A stretch of 64,000 nt of DNA from Edwardsiella ictaluri ATCC 33202 (GCF_000264785.1 NZ_AFJI01000056.1:46426-110425); one strand, 5' to 3'; positions 8,256 to 19,483 are shown, numbered from the stretch's first letter. Notes: generated from the letters alone by a model not told the origin. Program-made: numbers and translations.

Positions 8256-9275
8256 ATGCTGCAGTTTATTCTCCGGCGTTTGGGGCTGGTCACCCCAACG
8301 TTTATTGGTATTACGTTGCTGACATTCGCGTTTGTTCACATGATCCCCGGCGATCCGGTGATGATCATGGCGGGCGAGCGAGGGATCTCCGCGGAGCGTC
8401 ATGCTCAAATCATGGCTGAGATGGGGCTGGATAAGCCGCTATACCAACAATACTTCATCTATATCGACGACGTGCTGCACGGCAACCTCGGTCAGTCCCT
8501 GAAAAGCCGGACCCCGGTATGGCAGGAGTTTGTGCCGCGCTTTCAGGCGACGCTGGAGCTGGGGATCTGCGCCATGCTGTTCGCGGTACTGCTGGGGATC
8601 CCTATCGGAGTTTTGGCTGCCGTCAAGCGGGGATCCGTCTTTGATCATACGGCGGTCGGCGTGGCGCTGACCGGCTACTCCATGCCGATTTTCTGGTGGG
8701 GCATGATGCTGATTATGCTGGTCTCGGTCAATCTGGATTTGACGCCGGTTTCCGGGCGTATCAGCGACACGGTATTTCTGGATGATAGCCACCCGTTGAC
8801 CGGCTTTATGCTGATCGACACCCTGCTGTGGGGAGAGCCGGGGGACTTTAAGGATGCGGTAATGCACCTGATCCTGCCCTCTATTGTTCTGGGTACCATT
8901 CCGCTGGCGGTGATCGTGCGTATGACCCGTTCGGCGATGCTGGAGGTGCTGAGCGAGGACTATATCCGCACCGCCCGTGCCAAGGGGCTGAGCCGCCTGC
9001 GGGTGATCGTGGTGCATGCCCTGCGCAATGCGCTGCTGCCGGTGGTGACGGTGATCGGCCTGCAGGTCGGTACGCTGTTGGCCGGGGCTATCCTGACGGA
9101 GACTATCTTCTCTTGGCCGGGGCTGGGGCGCTGGCTGATCGATGGCCTGCAGCGCCGCGACTATCCGGTGGTGCAGGGTGGTGTTCTGCTGGTCGCCAGT
9201 ATGATCATTCTGGTTAACCTGCTGGTCGACGTGCTGTACGGCATCGTTAACCCGCGTATCCGCCATAAACACTAG
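8256..9275 (+). CDS. dppB: DppB, dipeptide ABC permease
   Basis: A 339-residue inner-membrane permease of the BPD_transp_1 family, the same length as E. coli DppB. It starts MLQFILRRLGLV, chosen because this exact N-terminus is conserved; the frame could extend to 8199. Six membrane segments are predicted, and the cytoplasmic EAA loop that docks the ATPases reads as EDYIRTARAKGLSRLRV. It pairs with DppC to form the channel for peptides delivered by DppA. dppC follows after 10 bases. Confidence 0.96.
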   Translation: MLQFILRRLGLVTPTFIGITLLTFAFVHMIPGDPVMIMAGERGISAERHAQIMAEMGLDKPLYQQYFIYIDDVLHGNLGQSLKSRTPVWQEFVPRFQATLELGICAMLFAVLLGIPIGVLAAVKRGSVFDHTAVGVALTGYSMPIFWWGMMLIMLVSVNLDLTPVSGRISDTVFLDDSHPLTGFMLIDTLLWGEPGDFKDAVMHLILPSIVLGTIPLAVIVRMTRSAMLEVLSEDYIRTARAKGLSRLRVIVVHALRNALLPVVTVIGLQVGTLLAGAILTETIFSWPGLGRWLIDGLQRRDYPVVQGGVLLVASMIILVNLLVDVLYGIVNPRIRHKH

Positions 9276-9285
9276 GAGGCCGCTG

Positions 9286-10206
9286 ATGTCTGAACCAACA
9301 ACGGCCGCGACGGCGACCACCCCATCCGGTGTCCCGGCCCCGCGGCCGATGACGCCGCTGCAGGAGTTCTGGCACTATTTTCGCCGCAATAAAGGCGCCG
9401 TCGCAGGGCTTATCTACGTAGCGATCGTGGTGGTGGTGGCGCTGGGGGCCAATATCATTGCGCCGCACCTGCCGCAGGAGCAGTTCCGCGATGCGTTGCT
9501 GCGTCCGCCGGTCTGGGAGGCCGACGGCAGCTGGCGCTTTATTCTGGGTACCGATGACGTGGGGCGCGACGTGCTGTCGCGGTTGATTTACGGCGCCCGT
9601 CTGTCGCTGCTGGTGGGCTGCCTGGTGGTTGCGCTGTCGCTGATCCTCGGGGTGGTGCTGGGGCTGCTGGCGGGCTACTTCGGCGGCGCGGTGGATGCGC
9701 TGGTCATGCGGGTGGTCGATATCATGCTGGCGCTGCCGAGTCTGCTGCTGGCGCTGGTGCTGGTGGCCATGTTCGGCCCCTCTATCGTCAATGCGTCGCT
9801 GGCGCTGACCTTTGTGGCGCTGCCACACTATGTCCGCCTTACGCGCGCCGCGATATTGGCGGAGGTGCATCGCGACTACGTGACCGCCTCCGGGGTGGCT
9901 GGCGCCGGTGCGCTGCGCCAGATGTTCGTCAATATCCTGCCCAACTGCCTGGCGCCGCTGATCGTGCAGGCGTCGCTGGGTTTTTCTAATGCGATCCTCG
10001 ATATGGCCGCGCTGGGTTTCCTGGGAATGGGCGCCCAGCCGCCGACGCCGGAGTGGGGCACCATGCTGTCCGATGTGCTGCAGTTTGCCCAGAGCGCCTG
10101 GTGGGTGGTGACTTTTCCCGGACTGGCCATTCTGTTGACGGTACTGGCGTTTAATCTGATGGGCGACGGCCTGCGCGATGCGCTGGATCCGAAGTTGAAG
10201 CAGTAA
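9286..10206 (+). CDS. dppC: DppC, dipeptide ABC permease
   Basis: A 306-residue second permease subunit (E. coli 300), with an OppC-type N-terminal segment, six predicted membrane spans and the EAA-type loop [25 protein letters not shown] precedes the ATG. The N-terminal 15 residues ([11 protein letters not shown]) are low-complexity and poorly conserved. It forms the heterodimeric translocation pore with DppB, and dppD begins 10 bases later. Confidence 0.96.
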   Translation: MSEPTTAATATTPSGVPAPRPMTPLQEFWHYFRRNKGAVAGLIYVAIVVVVALGANIIAPHLPQEQFRDALLRPPVWEADGSWRFILGTDDVGRDVLSRLIYGARLSLLVGCLVVALSLILGVVLGLLAGYFGGAVDALVMRVVDIMLALPSLLLALVLVAMFGPSIVNASLALTFVALPHYVRLTRAAILAEVHRDYVTASGVAGAGALRQMFVNILPNCLAPLIVQASLGFSNAILDMAALGFLGMGAQPPTPEWGTMLSDVLQFAQSAWWVVTFPGLAILLTVLAFNLMGDGLRDALDPKLKQ

Positions 10207-10216
10207 GGAGAGGGAC

Positions 10217-11197
10217 ATGGCATTACTGGATGTAGATCAGCTATCGGTGCATTTTGGTAACGATAGTGCCCCTTTCCGTGCGGTTGACCGCATCAGCTAC
10301 CAGGTTGAACAGGGAGAGGTGGTGGGGATTGTCGGTGAGTCCGGCTCCGGCAAATCGGTCAGCTCACTGGCCGTTATGGGGCTGATCGATTTTCCCGGGC
10401 GGGTGATGGCACAGCGGCTGAGCTTTAACGGCGCCGATCTGCAGCGTATCTCCGAGCGGGAGCGACGCCAGCTGGTGGGGGCCGAGGTGGCGATGATATT
10501 CCAAGACCCGATGACCAGCCTGAATCCCTGCTACACGGTGGGATTTCAGATTATGGAGGCGCTGAAGGTGCATCAGGGGGGCAACCGGCGTACCCGGCGC
10601 CAGCGTGCCATCGATCTGCTTACTCAGGTCGGCATTCCCGATCCCGCCTCGCGTCTGTCGGTCTATCCGCATCAGCTTTCCGGCGGTATGAGTCAGCGGA
10701 TGATGATCGCCATGGCGATCGCCTGCCGTCCCAAGCTGCTGATTGCCGATGAGCCGACCACTGCGCTGGATGTGACCATTCAGGCGCAGATCATCGAACT
10801 GCTGCTGGCGCTGCAGCAGCGGGAAAATATGGCGCTGGTGCTGATCACCCATGACCTGGCGCTGGTGGCGGAGGCGGCACATAAGATCATCGTGATGTAC
10901 GCCGGGCAGGTGGTGGAGTCCGGGCTGGCCGGCGAGATTTTCCACACGCCGCGTCACCCCTATACCCAGGCGCTGCTGCGGGCGCTGCCCGAGTTTGCGG
11001 TGGACGGCGAGCGTCTGGTGTCGCTGCCGGGGGTGGTACCGGGTAAGTACGATCGCCCGACGGGGTGCCTGCTCAATCCGCGCTGCCCCTATGCGACCGA
11101 GCAGTGCCGCCGCGAGGAGCCGTCGCTGCGCCGCCTGCACGGGCGGGCGGTGAAGTGCCACACCCCATTGGACGACGCCGGGAGGCCGACAGCATGA
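10217..11197 (+). CDS. dppD: DppD, dipeptide ABC ATP-binding subunit
   Basis: A 326-residue ABC ATPase. Walker A is GESGSGKS (about residue 40), the signature LSGGMSQRM, Walker [13 protein letters not shown], and the switch histidine lies in LITHDLALV. The C-terminal oligopeptide-transporter extension has the cysteine cluster [14 protein letters not shown], which in relatives binds an Fe-S cluster. It couples ATP hydrolysis to DppBC, paired with DppF. The stop codon overlaps the dppF start (ATGA), indicating translational coupling. Confidence 0.96.
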   Translation: MALLDVDQLSVHFGNDSAPFRAVDRISYQVEQGEVVGIVGESGSGKSVSSLAVMGLIDFPGRVMAQRLSFNGADLQRISERERRQLVGAEVAMIFQDPMTSLNPCYTVGFQIMEALKVHQGGNRRTRRQRAIDLLTQVGIPDPASRLSVYPHQLSGGMSQRMMIAMAIACRPKLLIADEPTTALDVTIQAQIIELLLALQQRENMALVLITHDLALVAEAAHKIIVMYAGQVVESGLAGEIFHTPRHPYTQALLRALPEFAVDGERLVSLPGVVPGKYDRPTGCLLNPRCPYATEQCRREEPSLRRLHGRAVKCHTPLDDAGRPTA

Positions 11198-12186
11198 GTG
11201 AAGCCATATTACAGACGCCGTTACTGCAGGCGGTGGACCTGAAAAAGCATTATCCGGTCAAGAGCGGGCTGTTTTCCCAGGAAAGGCTGGTCAAGGCGCT
11301 GGATGGTGTCTCGTTCAGCCTGGAACGGGGGAAAACCTTGGCGGTGGTCGGGGAGTCAGGCTGCGGTAAGTCGACGCTGGGACGGCTGCTGACGATGATC
11401 GAAACGCCGAGCGCCGGCGAGCTCTATTATCGGGGCCAGGATCTGCTGCGGCCCGATGCGCAGGCGCAAAAGCTGCGCCGCCAGAAGCTCCAGATCGTGT
11501 TCCAGAACCCCTACGCCTCGCTGAACCCGCGCAAGAAGGTCGGTGCGATCCTTGAGGAGCCGCTGCGGATCAATACATCGCTGTCACGCGATCAGCGGCG
11601 CGAACGGGCGCTGGCGATGATGGCGCGGGTCGGCCTAAAGACCGAGCATTACGATCGCTATCCCCATATGTTTTCCGGCGGCCAGCGCCAGCGCATCGCC
11701 ATTGCCCGCGGCCTGATGTTAAATCCGGACGTGGTGATCGCCGATGAGCCGGTGTCGGCGCTCGACGTGTCGGTGCGTGCCCAGGTGCTCAATCTGATGA
11801 TGGATCTGCAGCGGGAGCTGGGGCTCTCCTATGTCTTTATCTCACACGATCTGTCGGTGGTGGAGCACATCGCCGATGAGGTGATGGTGATGTATCTGGG
11901 GCGCTGCGTCGAGAAGGGCAGCAAGGCGGCGGTGTTCGGCAATCCGCGTCACCCCTATACCCAGGCGCTGCTGTCGGCGACGCCGCGGCTGAACCCGCAG
12001 ATGCGCCGCGAGCGGATTAAGCTGAGTGGGGAGCTGCCCAGCCCGCTCAATCCGCCGCCCGGATGTGCCTTTAATGCCCGCTGCCGCTGCGCCTTTGATA
12101 CCTGTCGCCAGCTACAGCCGCCGCTGCGTCGCTATGACGATCAGATGATCGCCTGTTTTGCTGTGGCGCGTGAGGTGGAGGCATAG
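11194..12186 (+). CDS. dppF: DppF, dipeptide ABC ATP-binding subunit
   Basis: A 330-residue ABC ATPase (E. coli 334). Walker A is GESGCGKS, the signature [15 protein letters not shown], Walker [15 protein letters not shown] and the switch histidine is in [11 protein letters not shown]. The C-terminus carries the cysteine-rich oligopeptide extension [14 protein letters not shown]. It is the last gene of the dpp operon. No clear terminator follows; the frame ends directly before decayed cellulose-operon DNA. Confidence 0.96.
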   Translation: MSEAILQTPLLQAVDLKKHYPVKSGLFSQERLVKALDGVSFSLERGKTLAVVGESGCGKSTLGRLLTMIETPSAGELYYRGQDLLRPDAQAQKLRRQKLQIVFQNPYASLNPRKKVGAILEEPLRINTSLSRDQRRERALAMMARVGLKTEHYDRYPHMFSGGQRQRIAIARGLMLNPDVVIADEPVSALDVSVRAQVLNLMMDLQRELGLSYVFISHDLSVVEHIADEVMVMYLGRCVEKGSKAAVFGNPRHPYTQALLSATPRLNPQMRRERIKLSGELPSPLNPPPGCAFNARCRCAFDTCRQLQPPLRRYDDQMIACFAVAREVEA

Positions 12187-12880
12187 TTGCGCCGGCACAA
12201 TCACTACCAATGATATGGCTTCCGGATTTCGCCAGATCGTCCAGGAGGGTGTTGAGCTGAGCGAGTAGATTTTGTCTCCGTGGTTTACAGTTGGCTTCCC
12301 GGTCGCTATTGATAAAGTCGTATTGCCGTCGGGCAGGGCTGACAACGCTGGCTGTGTGGATATCGTCCAGTTTTTCCGTATGGTGCCAGCGATTGCAGAA
12401 TCGCCTGATCGTTGAAGATGGGTTCGCCGTCGAATGCCGTCAGCTTATGGTCAATATTAGCCTGTGACGCCAGCGGGGGCTGAAGGGAACAGTGCATCGG
12501 GGAAATAGGTTTGCCGCTGTTGTTCACTGGCGTAAAAGCTACCCAGCCGGTCGCTCAGATTTTTTATTTTTCTGTACAGTGCGTTGCGCCGGAATCCGCA
12601 GCGGCACTGTCGGTTGATATTGGCATACTCAGTGATAAAGGCAGGCTGCTCACCGGGGTATCGACCGTACGCCCTTCTGCAGACTCAGTTGCGGAGCGCC
12701 AATGGTACCAAGGTTAACCCGTCCGGAGCCGTAAGGGTGAATGTCGTCATTTGAATCCACTGGGCATTGCCGGTGTGCTGCGGGGTAAAAAGTCCGATCC
12801 AGCCTCAATCATGAGGACAATGCGATGCATGATAGGGTGCGCTGTCAGTTCGTCGCTTCCATGCGCAGCGTAGCGAGGCA
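12187..12880. other. Decayed DNA between dppF and the bcsB remnant
   Basis: About 690 bases with only short open frames on both strands and no gene I recognise. By synteny with E. coli, where bcsG, F, E, Q, A and B lie between the dpp genes and bcsZ, this is what is left after large deletions; part is probably ruined bcsB sequence, since recognisable bcsB follows directly. The match is not good enough to assign individual segments. Confidence 0.5.
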
Positions 12881-13195
12881 GCTTTGCTGGCAGTCAATTG
12901 GCAGGGTAATGAGCTGCTTAATAATGGCTTGATTGGCAGCGGTAAAACCACGGTGATGTATGGCTCGCTCTCCATTATTTGCACATCCTGTGTCAATAGT
13001 TTGCGGGTAGGCGACATTTACTGTGTCGGCCACCTGCCCTGGTGGAAACGCCTATGGTATATCTTCTCCTCGCATCCGTTCATTCTGGCGGCATTGGCGC
13101 TGTTGGCGATTATTCTGGTGAGCCTGGTGCTGTGGCAGGTGCCGTGGATGCTGCGTCGCCGTCTGGATCCCGACGATAGGAAAATAAGCATATGA
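12881..13195 (+). pseudogene. bcsB: bcsB remnant (cellulose synthase regulatory subunit, C-terminal ~100 codons)
   Basis: The last hundred codons of a BcsB-like protein are in frame. A segment resembling the end of the carbohydrate-binding region (LRVGDIYCVGHLPWW) is followed by the single C-terminal membrane anchor (FILAALALLAIILVSLVLWQV) and a basic tail. Intact BcsB is about 750-800 residues, so roughly seven eighths are gone. The stop overlaps the bcsZ start (ATATGA), preserving the usual bcsB-bcsZ coupling. With bcsA also missing, cellulose cannot be made from this locus. Confidence 0.7.
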
Positions 13196-14313
13196 AAGAG
13201 TCTGTTTACCGTACACTGATGGCCGCTGCGTTGCTGTGTGTCAGCGTCGCCACCGTTGGCGCACCCTGTGAATGGCATGAGTGGGAGCAGTTTCGTCAGG
13301 GCTATATCAGCCCTGACGGGCGGGTTATCGATCCCAGTTCTCCCCGCCAGGTAACCACCTCGGAGGGGCAAAGTTATGCGCTGTTCTTTGCCTTGGTCAA
13401 TAACGATCGCGCGTTGTTCGGTAAGTTATTGGCATGGACGCAGAATAATCTGTCGCAGGGCAGTCTGAGCCAGCGTTTGCCAGCCTGGAAGTGGGGACGC
13501 CATGATGACGGGCGTTGGCGCATATTGGATGATAACTCTGCCTCGGATGCCGACCTGTGGATAGCCTATACGCTGCTGGAGGCCGGGCGCCTGTGGCAGG
13601 ATTCCGATTACCAACATTTGAGTATTCAGCTATTGGCGCGGATTGCCCGGGAGGAGGTGGTCTCCTTGCCGGGATTTGGCATGATGCTGCTGCCGGGTCG
13701 TCAGGGGTTCCGCTCTGGCGCTCTGTGGACGATAAATCCAAGCTACCTGCCACCGCAGATCCTGGCTCGGATTGCGCCATTGCATGGACCGTGGAACCGT
13801 CTGCAGTACAGCGCATTGCGCATGTTAGAGGCGTCGTCGCCGCATGGCATCGTGCCGGACTGGACAAACTGGCAGCGGAATAAGGGCTGGCTGCCGACGC
13901 CGGGGCGGGCCTATATCAGCGGCTATGATGCCATCCGGGCCTATCTGTGGGCGGGAATGCTGGCCGATGGCGCTCCGGCCAAAAGCGCGCTGGTGAAGCA
14001 CTGGCAGCCGATGGTGGCGTTGAGTGAGCGTCTGGGATATATCCCTGAAAAGGTCGGTGTACTGGGCGTAGAGCCCCAGGGTGAAGGCAACGTTGGGTTC
14101 TCGGCCGCCATGTTGCCGTTTCTGGATGCCAGCAACAGTCCGTTATTGGCGGCGCAGCGGCAGCGGGTAAAAGACAACTTGCCGGGGAATAATAACTACT
14201 ACAGTTCAGTCCTGACGCTGTTTGGCCTGGGATGGGATCAGCGGCGTTACCGTTTTAATCTACAGGGTGAACTGGTGCCAAACTGGGGTTCCGTATGCGA
14301 TGTTTCCGACTGA
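13192..14313 (+). CDS. bcsZ: BcsZ, periplasmic endo-1,4-beta-glucanase (GH8)
   Basis: Intact 373-residue glycoside hydrolase family 8 protein (E. coli 368). A signal peptide ends near VGAPC. The catalytic acid lies in TTSEGQSYAL (Glu, equivalent to E. coli Glu55) and the base Asp in SGYDAIRAYLW (equivalent to Asp243). Other conserved stretches are NSASDADLWIAY and NPSYLPPQ. BcsZ trims cellulose during export. It is unusual here: both neighbours, bcsB and bcsC, are wrecked and bcsA is absent, yet this frame has no lesion. It may be recently orphaned or kept for another glucan substrate. Confidence 0.93.
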   Translation: MKESVYRTLMAAALLCVSVATVGAPCEWHEWEQFRQGYISPDGRVIDPSSPRQVTTSEGQSYALFFALVNNDRALFGKLLAWTQNNLSQGSLSQRLPAWKWGRHDDGRWRILDDNSASDADLWIAYTLLEAGRLWQDSDYQHLSIQLLARIAREEVVSLPGFGMMLLPGRQGFRSGALWTINPSYLPPQILARIAPLHGPWNRLQYSALRMLEASSPHGIVPDWTNWQRNKGWLPTPGRAYISGYDAIRAYLWAGMLADGAPAKSALVKHWQPMVALSERLGYIPEKVGVLGVEPQGEGNVGFSAAMLPFLDASNSPLLAAQRQRVKDNLPGNNNYYSSVLTLFGLGWDQRRYRFNLQGELVPNWGSVCDVSD

Positions 14314-15728
14314 GCCTGACTGCCTTACCGGTGACACTGGCGTTGAGTACGCCAGTGAGGTGCGGGTATGCATAGGCGAATCCGCGCAGCGTTATGATCT
14401 GGTAACGCAGTTGCTCGACCGTTTGATGATGATCCTGAAGTGATCCCGGCGCGTATTCGCATGCTGTTGTGTCTGGGGGATATCGTCGTTGCAAACCAGC
14501 TTATCAGGACGTCGTGCAGTCCGGCACCGGATGCCGCCGTGTGCCAAACGGTGTGGATGCCGGTGATGCTGAGTACGCCGGAGAGAGACCAGGCGCTGCA
14601 GCAGGCGCGCCTGTTGGCGTCCGGAGGCCAGTAGGCGGCAGCCGTTGCAGTCTATGCACGGCATGTCGCTCCCGCGGGTGTTTGGTGTTTGCGCCAGAGT
14701 ACTGACGTACGGTTGCTCATCTGCCGGGGTAGGTATTGTGAGCGATCGCCCGGTTTGAATTCGCTATCGTGGCCGATCCACATAGCGATCAGCTTAGTAA
14801 ATGGCATAGCCTGCTGAAGGCTAACCGCTACTGGCTGCTGATTACGCTGGGGTATTTGGCGCTGGCGGAGCAACCATATCGCCTGGCGCTGCGGCGCGAT
14901 CCACTTAATGGCCGTGTGTTGAGGAAGTTTGTGAGTATTTACCAGCAGAAATCGCCAGATAAGACGCTGGCCTACCTGTAGCCGCAGGAGACGGCCCTGG
15001 TGGGACGTCAGTCCACTGGAAAAGCTGAGCGAGGCACCGCGTCTGACGGTATCTGGCTGAACGTCGGTACGCTGGTGAGCCTGATCGGGCTCAGGCGGTG
15101 CTGCAATAGAGCCCTGCGGTGTAGTGGAGCGACGGCATCTGCGATGGCGGCCATGAATAGTAAGCGGTTGCTTACTTACAGCGTCAGACCGCCACCACGG
15201 CGATCGCGCTAACGTTGGCTGACTGAGCAGTGGCCCGGAACGATTATTCTGCCGCCCAGAAAGGATATCAGAGCGTTTTGATCCCCGACCCGCAGAACAG
15301 CGATGTCCGCCTCGGGGAGGTTGAAACGTTCGGTCAGTGGGATCCCCGCTGCGGTACGGTGTGGGGCGCTGTTCGGCGCAATGGCGTCGCGCTGATCGCC
15401 GACTACCTGGAGGGCAAGAATGCCGAGAGCAGCAGCCTGCGCTGAATGGGAGCTACTACAAGCTGATTAATGAAGATAACCGCTGAGTCAGCGTTGGCTC
15501 GGCAATATGCTCGGGCATGACGACAAGGATCTTAGTGGCTGTACCCTACGGGCGATCGTGGTGCGGTGGTTGAGAAGCCACTGGTGCATCGGCGCCGGAG
15601 GCTATCTTCAGCAGGCGAAGGACTATACCCCCAGCCATGCGCTTATCTATGTGCGTTACTTTATGCAGGGGTGGCAGGGCGACATGGATCTTCCTTCGTA
15701 GCCTCTACGGTCCTATGCCGATTTCTAG
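14295..15728 (+). pseudogene. bcsC: bcsC remnant (cellulose export TPR/outer-membrane protein)
   Basis: Starts inside the end of bcsZ with a still-readable signal peptide (MRCFRLSLTALPVTLALS), then a stop at about codon 26. TPR fragments follow in shifting frames: MLSTPERDQALQQARLLASG near 14570, LSKWHSLLKANRYWLL near 14800, and ARNDYSAAQKGYQSVL near 15235. The end of the beta-barrel is recognisable (LQQAKDYTPSHALIYVRY and GWQGDMDLP near 15610-15700, then YADF and a stop). Intact BcsC is about 1150 codons; fewer than 480 remain, with several frameshifts, stops and deletions. It is clearly dead. Confidence 0.85.
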
Positions 15729-15975
15729 AGTGGCGACAGATGCGTCGCGCGCGGGTGGACAGGCCGCTGCGCAGCGTTTTTTTTACGTAATATTATGTGG
15801 ATATGGAACATGATGGCTCTCATTCATCCCAGGGATGGAATGGGAAAGGCGCGAAACGATCTTTTGGTATAGTTAATAACGTTGGTTAATCCAGTATACT
15901 CGGCCGGTTTGAGGCCTGCGGGCGCCGCCGACGCGGCAGCAGGCCGTCAGCAAATTTTGTGTGCGGAGAGAGAGT

Positions 15976-18003
15976 TTGCGAGTCAGTCGTTCCTTAACCA
16001 TAAAACAGATGGCGCTGGTCTCCTCGGTAGCGCTGGTGACCGTCTGTATCTTCACGGTAATTCAGCTGTTTCACTTTGTGCAGCAGCGTAAGGATGACTA
16101 TGGCCAGCAGCTGCAGAGTATTGCCCAGTCGGTGCGTCTGCCGCTGGCCGATGCGATGCTGAACATGGATGTCGTCAAGACCCAGCAGATCCTGGACGGC
16201 TTGCGGGCAAGTGGAATTCTCGCGCGGGCTGATATCGTATTACCTCATCATGAGGTACAGGTGCTGCGCGGTCACTTTCCCGCGGTGCGGCCCGTGCCGC
16301 GCTGGGCGGGCCGACTCTTCCATCTGCCACTGCAGCTCTCCACCCCGTTGTATGGCATAGATCGTGGCCGCGCGACGCCGGATCATCCGTTGGGTTACCT
16401 GATCCTGCAGGTGGACTCATTCCGCCTGTACCGTTTTATTCTCACGACCTTTGCGACCATGGTGTCGACCTATCTGCTGTTGGCGTTGATCCTGACGGTG
16501 GCCATCAGCTGGTGCATGAACCGCCTGCTGGTGCATCCGCTGCGGGCGCTGGCTCGCGAGCTGCGCAACATGCCGCGGGAGGCGCCGCACTACCATCAGC
16601 TTCCTCAACTACCTCATCACGGCGATGATGAGCTGGGGCTCTTGGTTCGTACCTATAACCGTAATCAGCAGGTGCTGGAGAAGACCCGCCAGACCATGAG
16701 TCAGTATTCCCAAACGAACCTTCCCAGTCAGACGCTGTTTGTGTCGCTGCTTGAGCAGCAGAGCCAGGATGGGCATGAGGGACAGTGTGTAATGATGGTC
16801 AGCATCCCGACCCTGCAGGAGGTGACGGGGGTATTGGACAGCGGGCAGCGCGATATGCTGTTGATGACGCTGGTAGAGCGCCTGCATGAGGGGACTTCGC
16901 CGAACAGCCTGTTGGCGCAGGCGAGCCAGGATGGTTTTTTGATACTGGCGGGCGATGTGGCGCGCCCGAGCGATGCCATGCAGCAGGCTCAGCGTCTGAT
17001 GAGCCTCTTAACGCAGCCGGTGACTCTGGACAATCTGGCGCTGCGACCAACGGCGGCTATCGGGATCGCGATGTGTCGACCGTCGCAGGAGATATCAGAG
17101 GAGGATCGCGGGCTTAGCCAGACGGAGCGGTTGCTGATGCAGGCCCGCTCAGCGCTGAATATGGCGATGACGGACGGGAAGAATCGGGTATTGTTTTTTG
17201 AGCCCCAGCTGGCTGAGCGTGTCAAGGCACGCTTAACCCAGCAGAATGAGATTCTGAACGCGCTGCGGCAGGGCGATTTTGAGCTGTACCTGCAGCCGCA
17301 GATTGATCTGCGCAGCCAGCGGCTGGCGGGGGCGGAGGCGCTGATCCGCTGGCACCGGCAGGACGGCGGCTGCAGTGAGCCATCTCAGTTCATTCCGCTG
17401 GCCGAGGAGCAGGGCGGTATTGTGGCACTGGGCGAGTGGGTGCTGGAAGAGGCGGTACGGATTTTGGTCGATTGGCAGCGACGGGGGTTGATGATACCGC
17501 TGTCGCTGAATGTCTCTGCGCTGCAGCTGGCCGACGCCCGCTTTGGTCAACGCCTGGAGACCCTGCTGCTGCAGCATGCGATTGCAGCAGAGCATCTGCA
17601 TCTGGAGATTACCGAAACCGCCTATATCAGCGATATTCACAGGGTGGCCGATACGCTGGATTGTCTGCGTAACCAGGGCGTGCGTGTGGCGCTGGATGAT
17701 TTCGGCATGGGGTATTCCGGGCTGAACTACCTGCGTCATTTGCCTGTCGATATTCTTAAAATTGATAAAAGTTTTATCGATCAGATCCCACTGGACGGTG
17801 CGCTGGTGCGCATTGTCAGCTCGATTGCCGAGGTGCTTTCCCTGGAGGTGGTTGCAGAAGGGGTGGAGACGCAGGGGCAGTGCGACTGGTTACTGGCTAA
17901 CGGTATTCACTATGCACAGGGATACTTCTTCTCACCGGCGCTGTCACAGCGCGATTTTCTGGCGAATTACCCGGTGGCCACTGTGGTGGTTCCCTCCATA
18001 TAG
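15976..18003 (+). CDS. yhjK: YhjK/PdeK-type membrane c-di-GMP phosphodiesterase (HmsP-like)
   Basis: A 675-residue protein: N-terminal membrane segment (SSVALVTVCIFTVIQLF), periplasmic region, second membrane segment near residues 145-175, HAMP, a degenerate GGDEF domain (ASQDGF where GG[DE]EF is expected) and a C-terminal EAL domain. EAL residues look catalytic: GAEALIRW, LNVSALQL, EITETAYI, DDFGMGYSGL, KIDKSF and AEGVETQ. It should degrade c-di-GMP at the inner membrane. A TTG start at 15976 is preferred: GGAGAGAG precedes it and the N-terminus (RVSRSLTIKQMA) then equals the E. coli one; GTG at 15961 is the alternative. It keeps its place after bcsC although cellulose genes are lost. Confidence 0.92.
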   Translation: MRVSRSLTIKQMALVSSVALVTVCIFTVIQLFHFVQQRKDDYGQQLQSIAQSVRLPLADAMLNMDVVKTQQILDGLRASGILARADIVLPHHEVQVLRGHFPAVRPVPRWAGRLFHLPLQLSTPLYGIDRGRATPDHPLGYLILQVDSFRLYRFILTTFATMVSTYLLLALILTVAISWCMNRLLVHPLRALARELRNMPREAPHYHQLPQLPHHGDDELGLLVRTYNRNQQVLEKTRQTMSQYSQTNLPSQTLFVSLLEQQSQDGHEGQCVMMVSIPTLQEVTGVLDSGQRDMLLMTLVERLHEGTSPNSLLAQASQDGFLILAGDVARPSDAMQQAQRLMSLLTQPVTLDNLALRPTAAIGIAMCRPSQEISEEDRGLSQTERLLMQARSALNMAMTDGKNRVLFFEPQLAERVKARLTQQNEILNALRQGDFELYLQPQIDLRSQRLAGAEALIRWHRQDGGCSEPSQFIPLAEEQGGIVALGEWVLEEAVRILVDWQRRGLMIPLSLNVSALQLADARFGQRLETLLLQHAIAAEHLHLEITETAYISDIHRVADTLDCLRNQGVRVALDDFGMGYSGLNYLRHLPVDILKIDKSFIDQIPLDGALVRIVSSIAEVLSLEVVAEGVETQGQCDWLLANGIHYAQGYFFSPALSQRDFLANYPVATVVVPSI

Positions 18004-18202
18004 CACCGACGATCTCTGCTAGCAATACGGATAATTCTTGCAGGGTCTTATGCGTTTCAGCTCATAGATTTGATTAAATAAATTTTATAATTGAAATGCC
18101 GCGTTTTCATATTGTTAACTTAATGTTACTTTTAAACGCATGCAATACCCGCCATTCGGGATGCAGAAGCTGCGCGTTCGTACCCGACCAGGAATAAAAA
18201 TC

Positions 18203-19483
18203 ATGAAAAAAAGTATCTTCACGAGCCTCTATCTACAGGTGTTGGTGGCTATCACTATTGGTATTTTGCTCGGCCATTTCTATCCCGATCTGGGTACCCA
18301 GATGAAGCCGTTGGGCGATGGGTTTGTCAAACTGATTAAGATGATCATCGCACCGGTGATCTTTTGTACTGTGGTGACCGGTATTGCCGGTATGGAGAGC
18401 ATGAAAGCGGTGGGGCGCACCGGTGCCATTGCGCTGCTCTATTTTGAGGTGGTCAGTACCATCGCGCTGATCATCGGCCTGGTGGTGGTTAACATACTGC
18501 AGCCGGGCGTAGGTATGAACGTCGACCCGAACGCGCTGGATACCAAGGCGGTCGCGGTCTATGCCGATCAGGCGGCGCAGCAGGGCATTGTGGCTTTCCT
18601 GCTCGATGTGATCCCCAGCAGCGTTATCGGTGCCTTTGCCAGCGGCAACATCCTGCAGGTGCTGCTGTTTGCGGTGATGTTTGGTTTTGCGCTGCACCAT
18701 TTGGGAGAAAAAGGGCAGTTGATCTTCAATGTGATCGACAGCTTTGCCAAAGTGATTTTTGGCGTGATTAACATGATTATGAAGCTGGCCCCCATCGGTG
18801 CCTTCGGCGCCATGGCGTTCACCATCGGTAAGTATGGGGTGGGAACGCTGGTACAGCTGGGGCAGTTGATCCTGTGCTTCTATATCACCTGCGCCCTGTT
18901 TGTGGTGCTGGTGCTGGGCAGCATCGCCAAGGCGACCGGGTTCAGTATCTTCCGCTTTATTGCCTACATTAAGGAGGAGCTGCTTATCGTACTGGGTACT
19001 TCTTCCTCGGAGTCGGCACTGCCACGGATGCTGGACAAGATGGAGAAAGTGGGCTGCCAGAAGTCGGTGGTGGGGCTGGTGATCCCCACTGGCTACTCCT
19101 TTAATCTGGACGGAACCTCTATCTATCTGACCATGGCGGCGGTATTTATCGCCCAGGCGACCAATGCCCAGATGGATATCTGGCATCAAGTGACGTTGCT
19201 GGTGGTCCTGCTGCTCTCCTCGAAGGGTGCCGCCGGCGTGACCGGCAGCGGCTTCATCGTCTTGGCTGCGACCCTGTCGGCGGTAGGGCATCTTCCGGTA
19301 GCCGGGTTGGCACTGATCCTGGGCATCGATCGCTTCATGTCGGAAGCCCGGGCCCTGACCAACCTGATCGGCAACGGTGTGGCGACGATCGTTGTCGCCA
19401 AGCGCTGTCGTCAACTGAATGAAAAACAGATGAATGCCGTACTCGGAGGCCGTGACAGCGCTCTGAGGGATCCCATCGCATAG
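18203..19483 (+). CDS. dctA: DctA, aerobic C4-dicarboxylate:cation symporter
   Basis: A 426-residue DAACS-family symporter (E. coli 428), starting [14 protein letters not shown] with AGGA before the ATG. Diagnostic motifs are the serine-rich [12 protein letters not shown] re-entrant loop, [16 protein letters not shown], and [19 protein letters not shown] for dicarboxylate and cation binding. It imports succinate, fumarate, malate and orotate. The frame could extend to 18140, but those residues are unlike the family. The AT-rich 18004-18200 leader holds the promoter; I see no convincing CRP box. Confidence 0.96.
   Translation: MKKSIFTSLYLQVLVAITIGILLGHFYPDLGTQMKPLGDGFVKLIKMIIAPVIFCTVVTGIAGMESMKAVGRTGAIALLYFEVVSTIALIIGLVVVNILQPGVGMNVDPNALDTKAVAVYADQAAQQGIVAFLLDVIPSSVIGAFASGNILQVLLFAVMFGFALHHLGEKGQLIFNVIDSFAKVIFGVINMIMKLAPIGAFGAMAFTIGKYGVGTLVQLGQLILCFYITCALFVVLVLGSIAKATGFSIFRFIAYIKEELLIVLGTSSSESALPRMLDKMEKVGCQKSVVGLVIPTGYSFNLDGTSIYLTMAAVFIAQATNAQMDIWHQVTLLVVLLLSSKGAAGVTGSGFIVLAATLSAVGHLPVAGLALILGIDRFMSEARALTNLIGNGVATIVVAKRCRQLNEKQMNAVLGGRDSALRDPIA

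Noticed and set aside
18233..19414. 393-codon minus-strand frame opposite dctA
   Set aside because: His/Gln-rich nonsense composition typical of the antisense of a membrane-protein gene.
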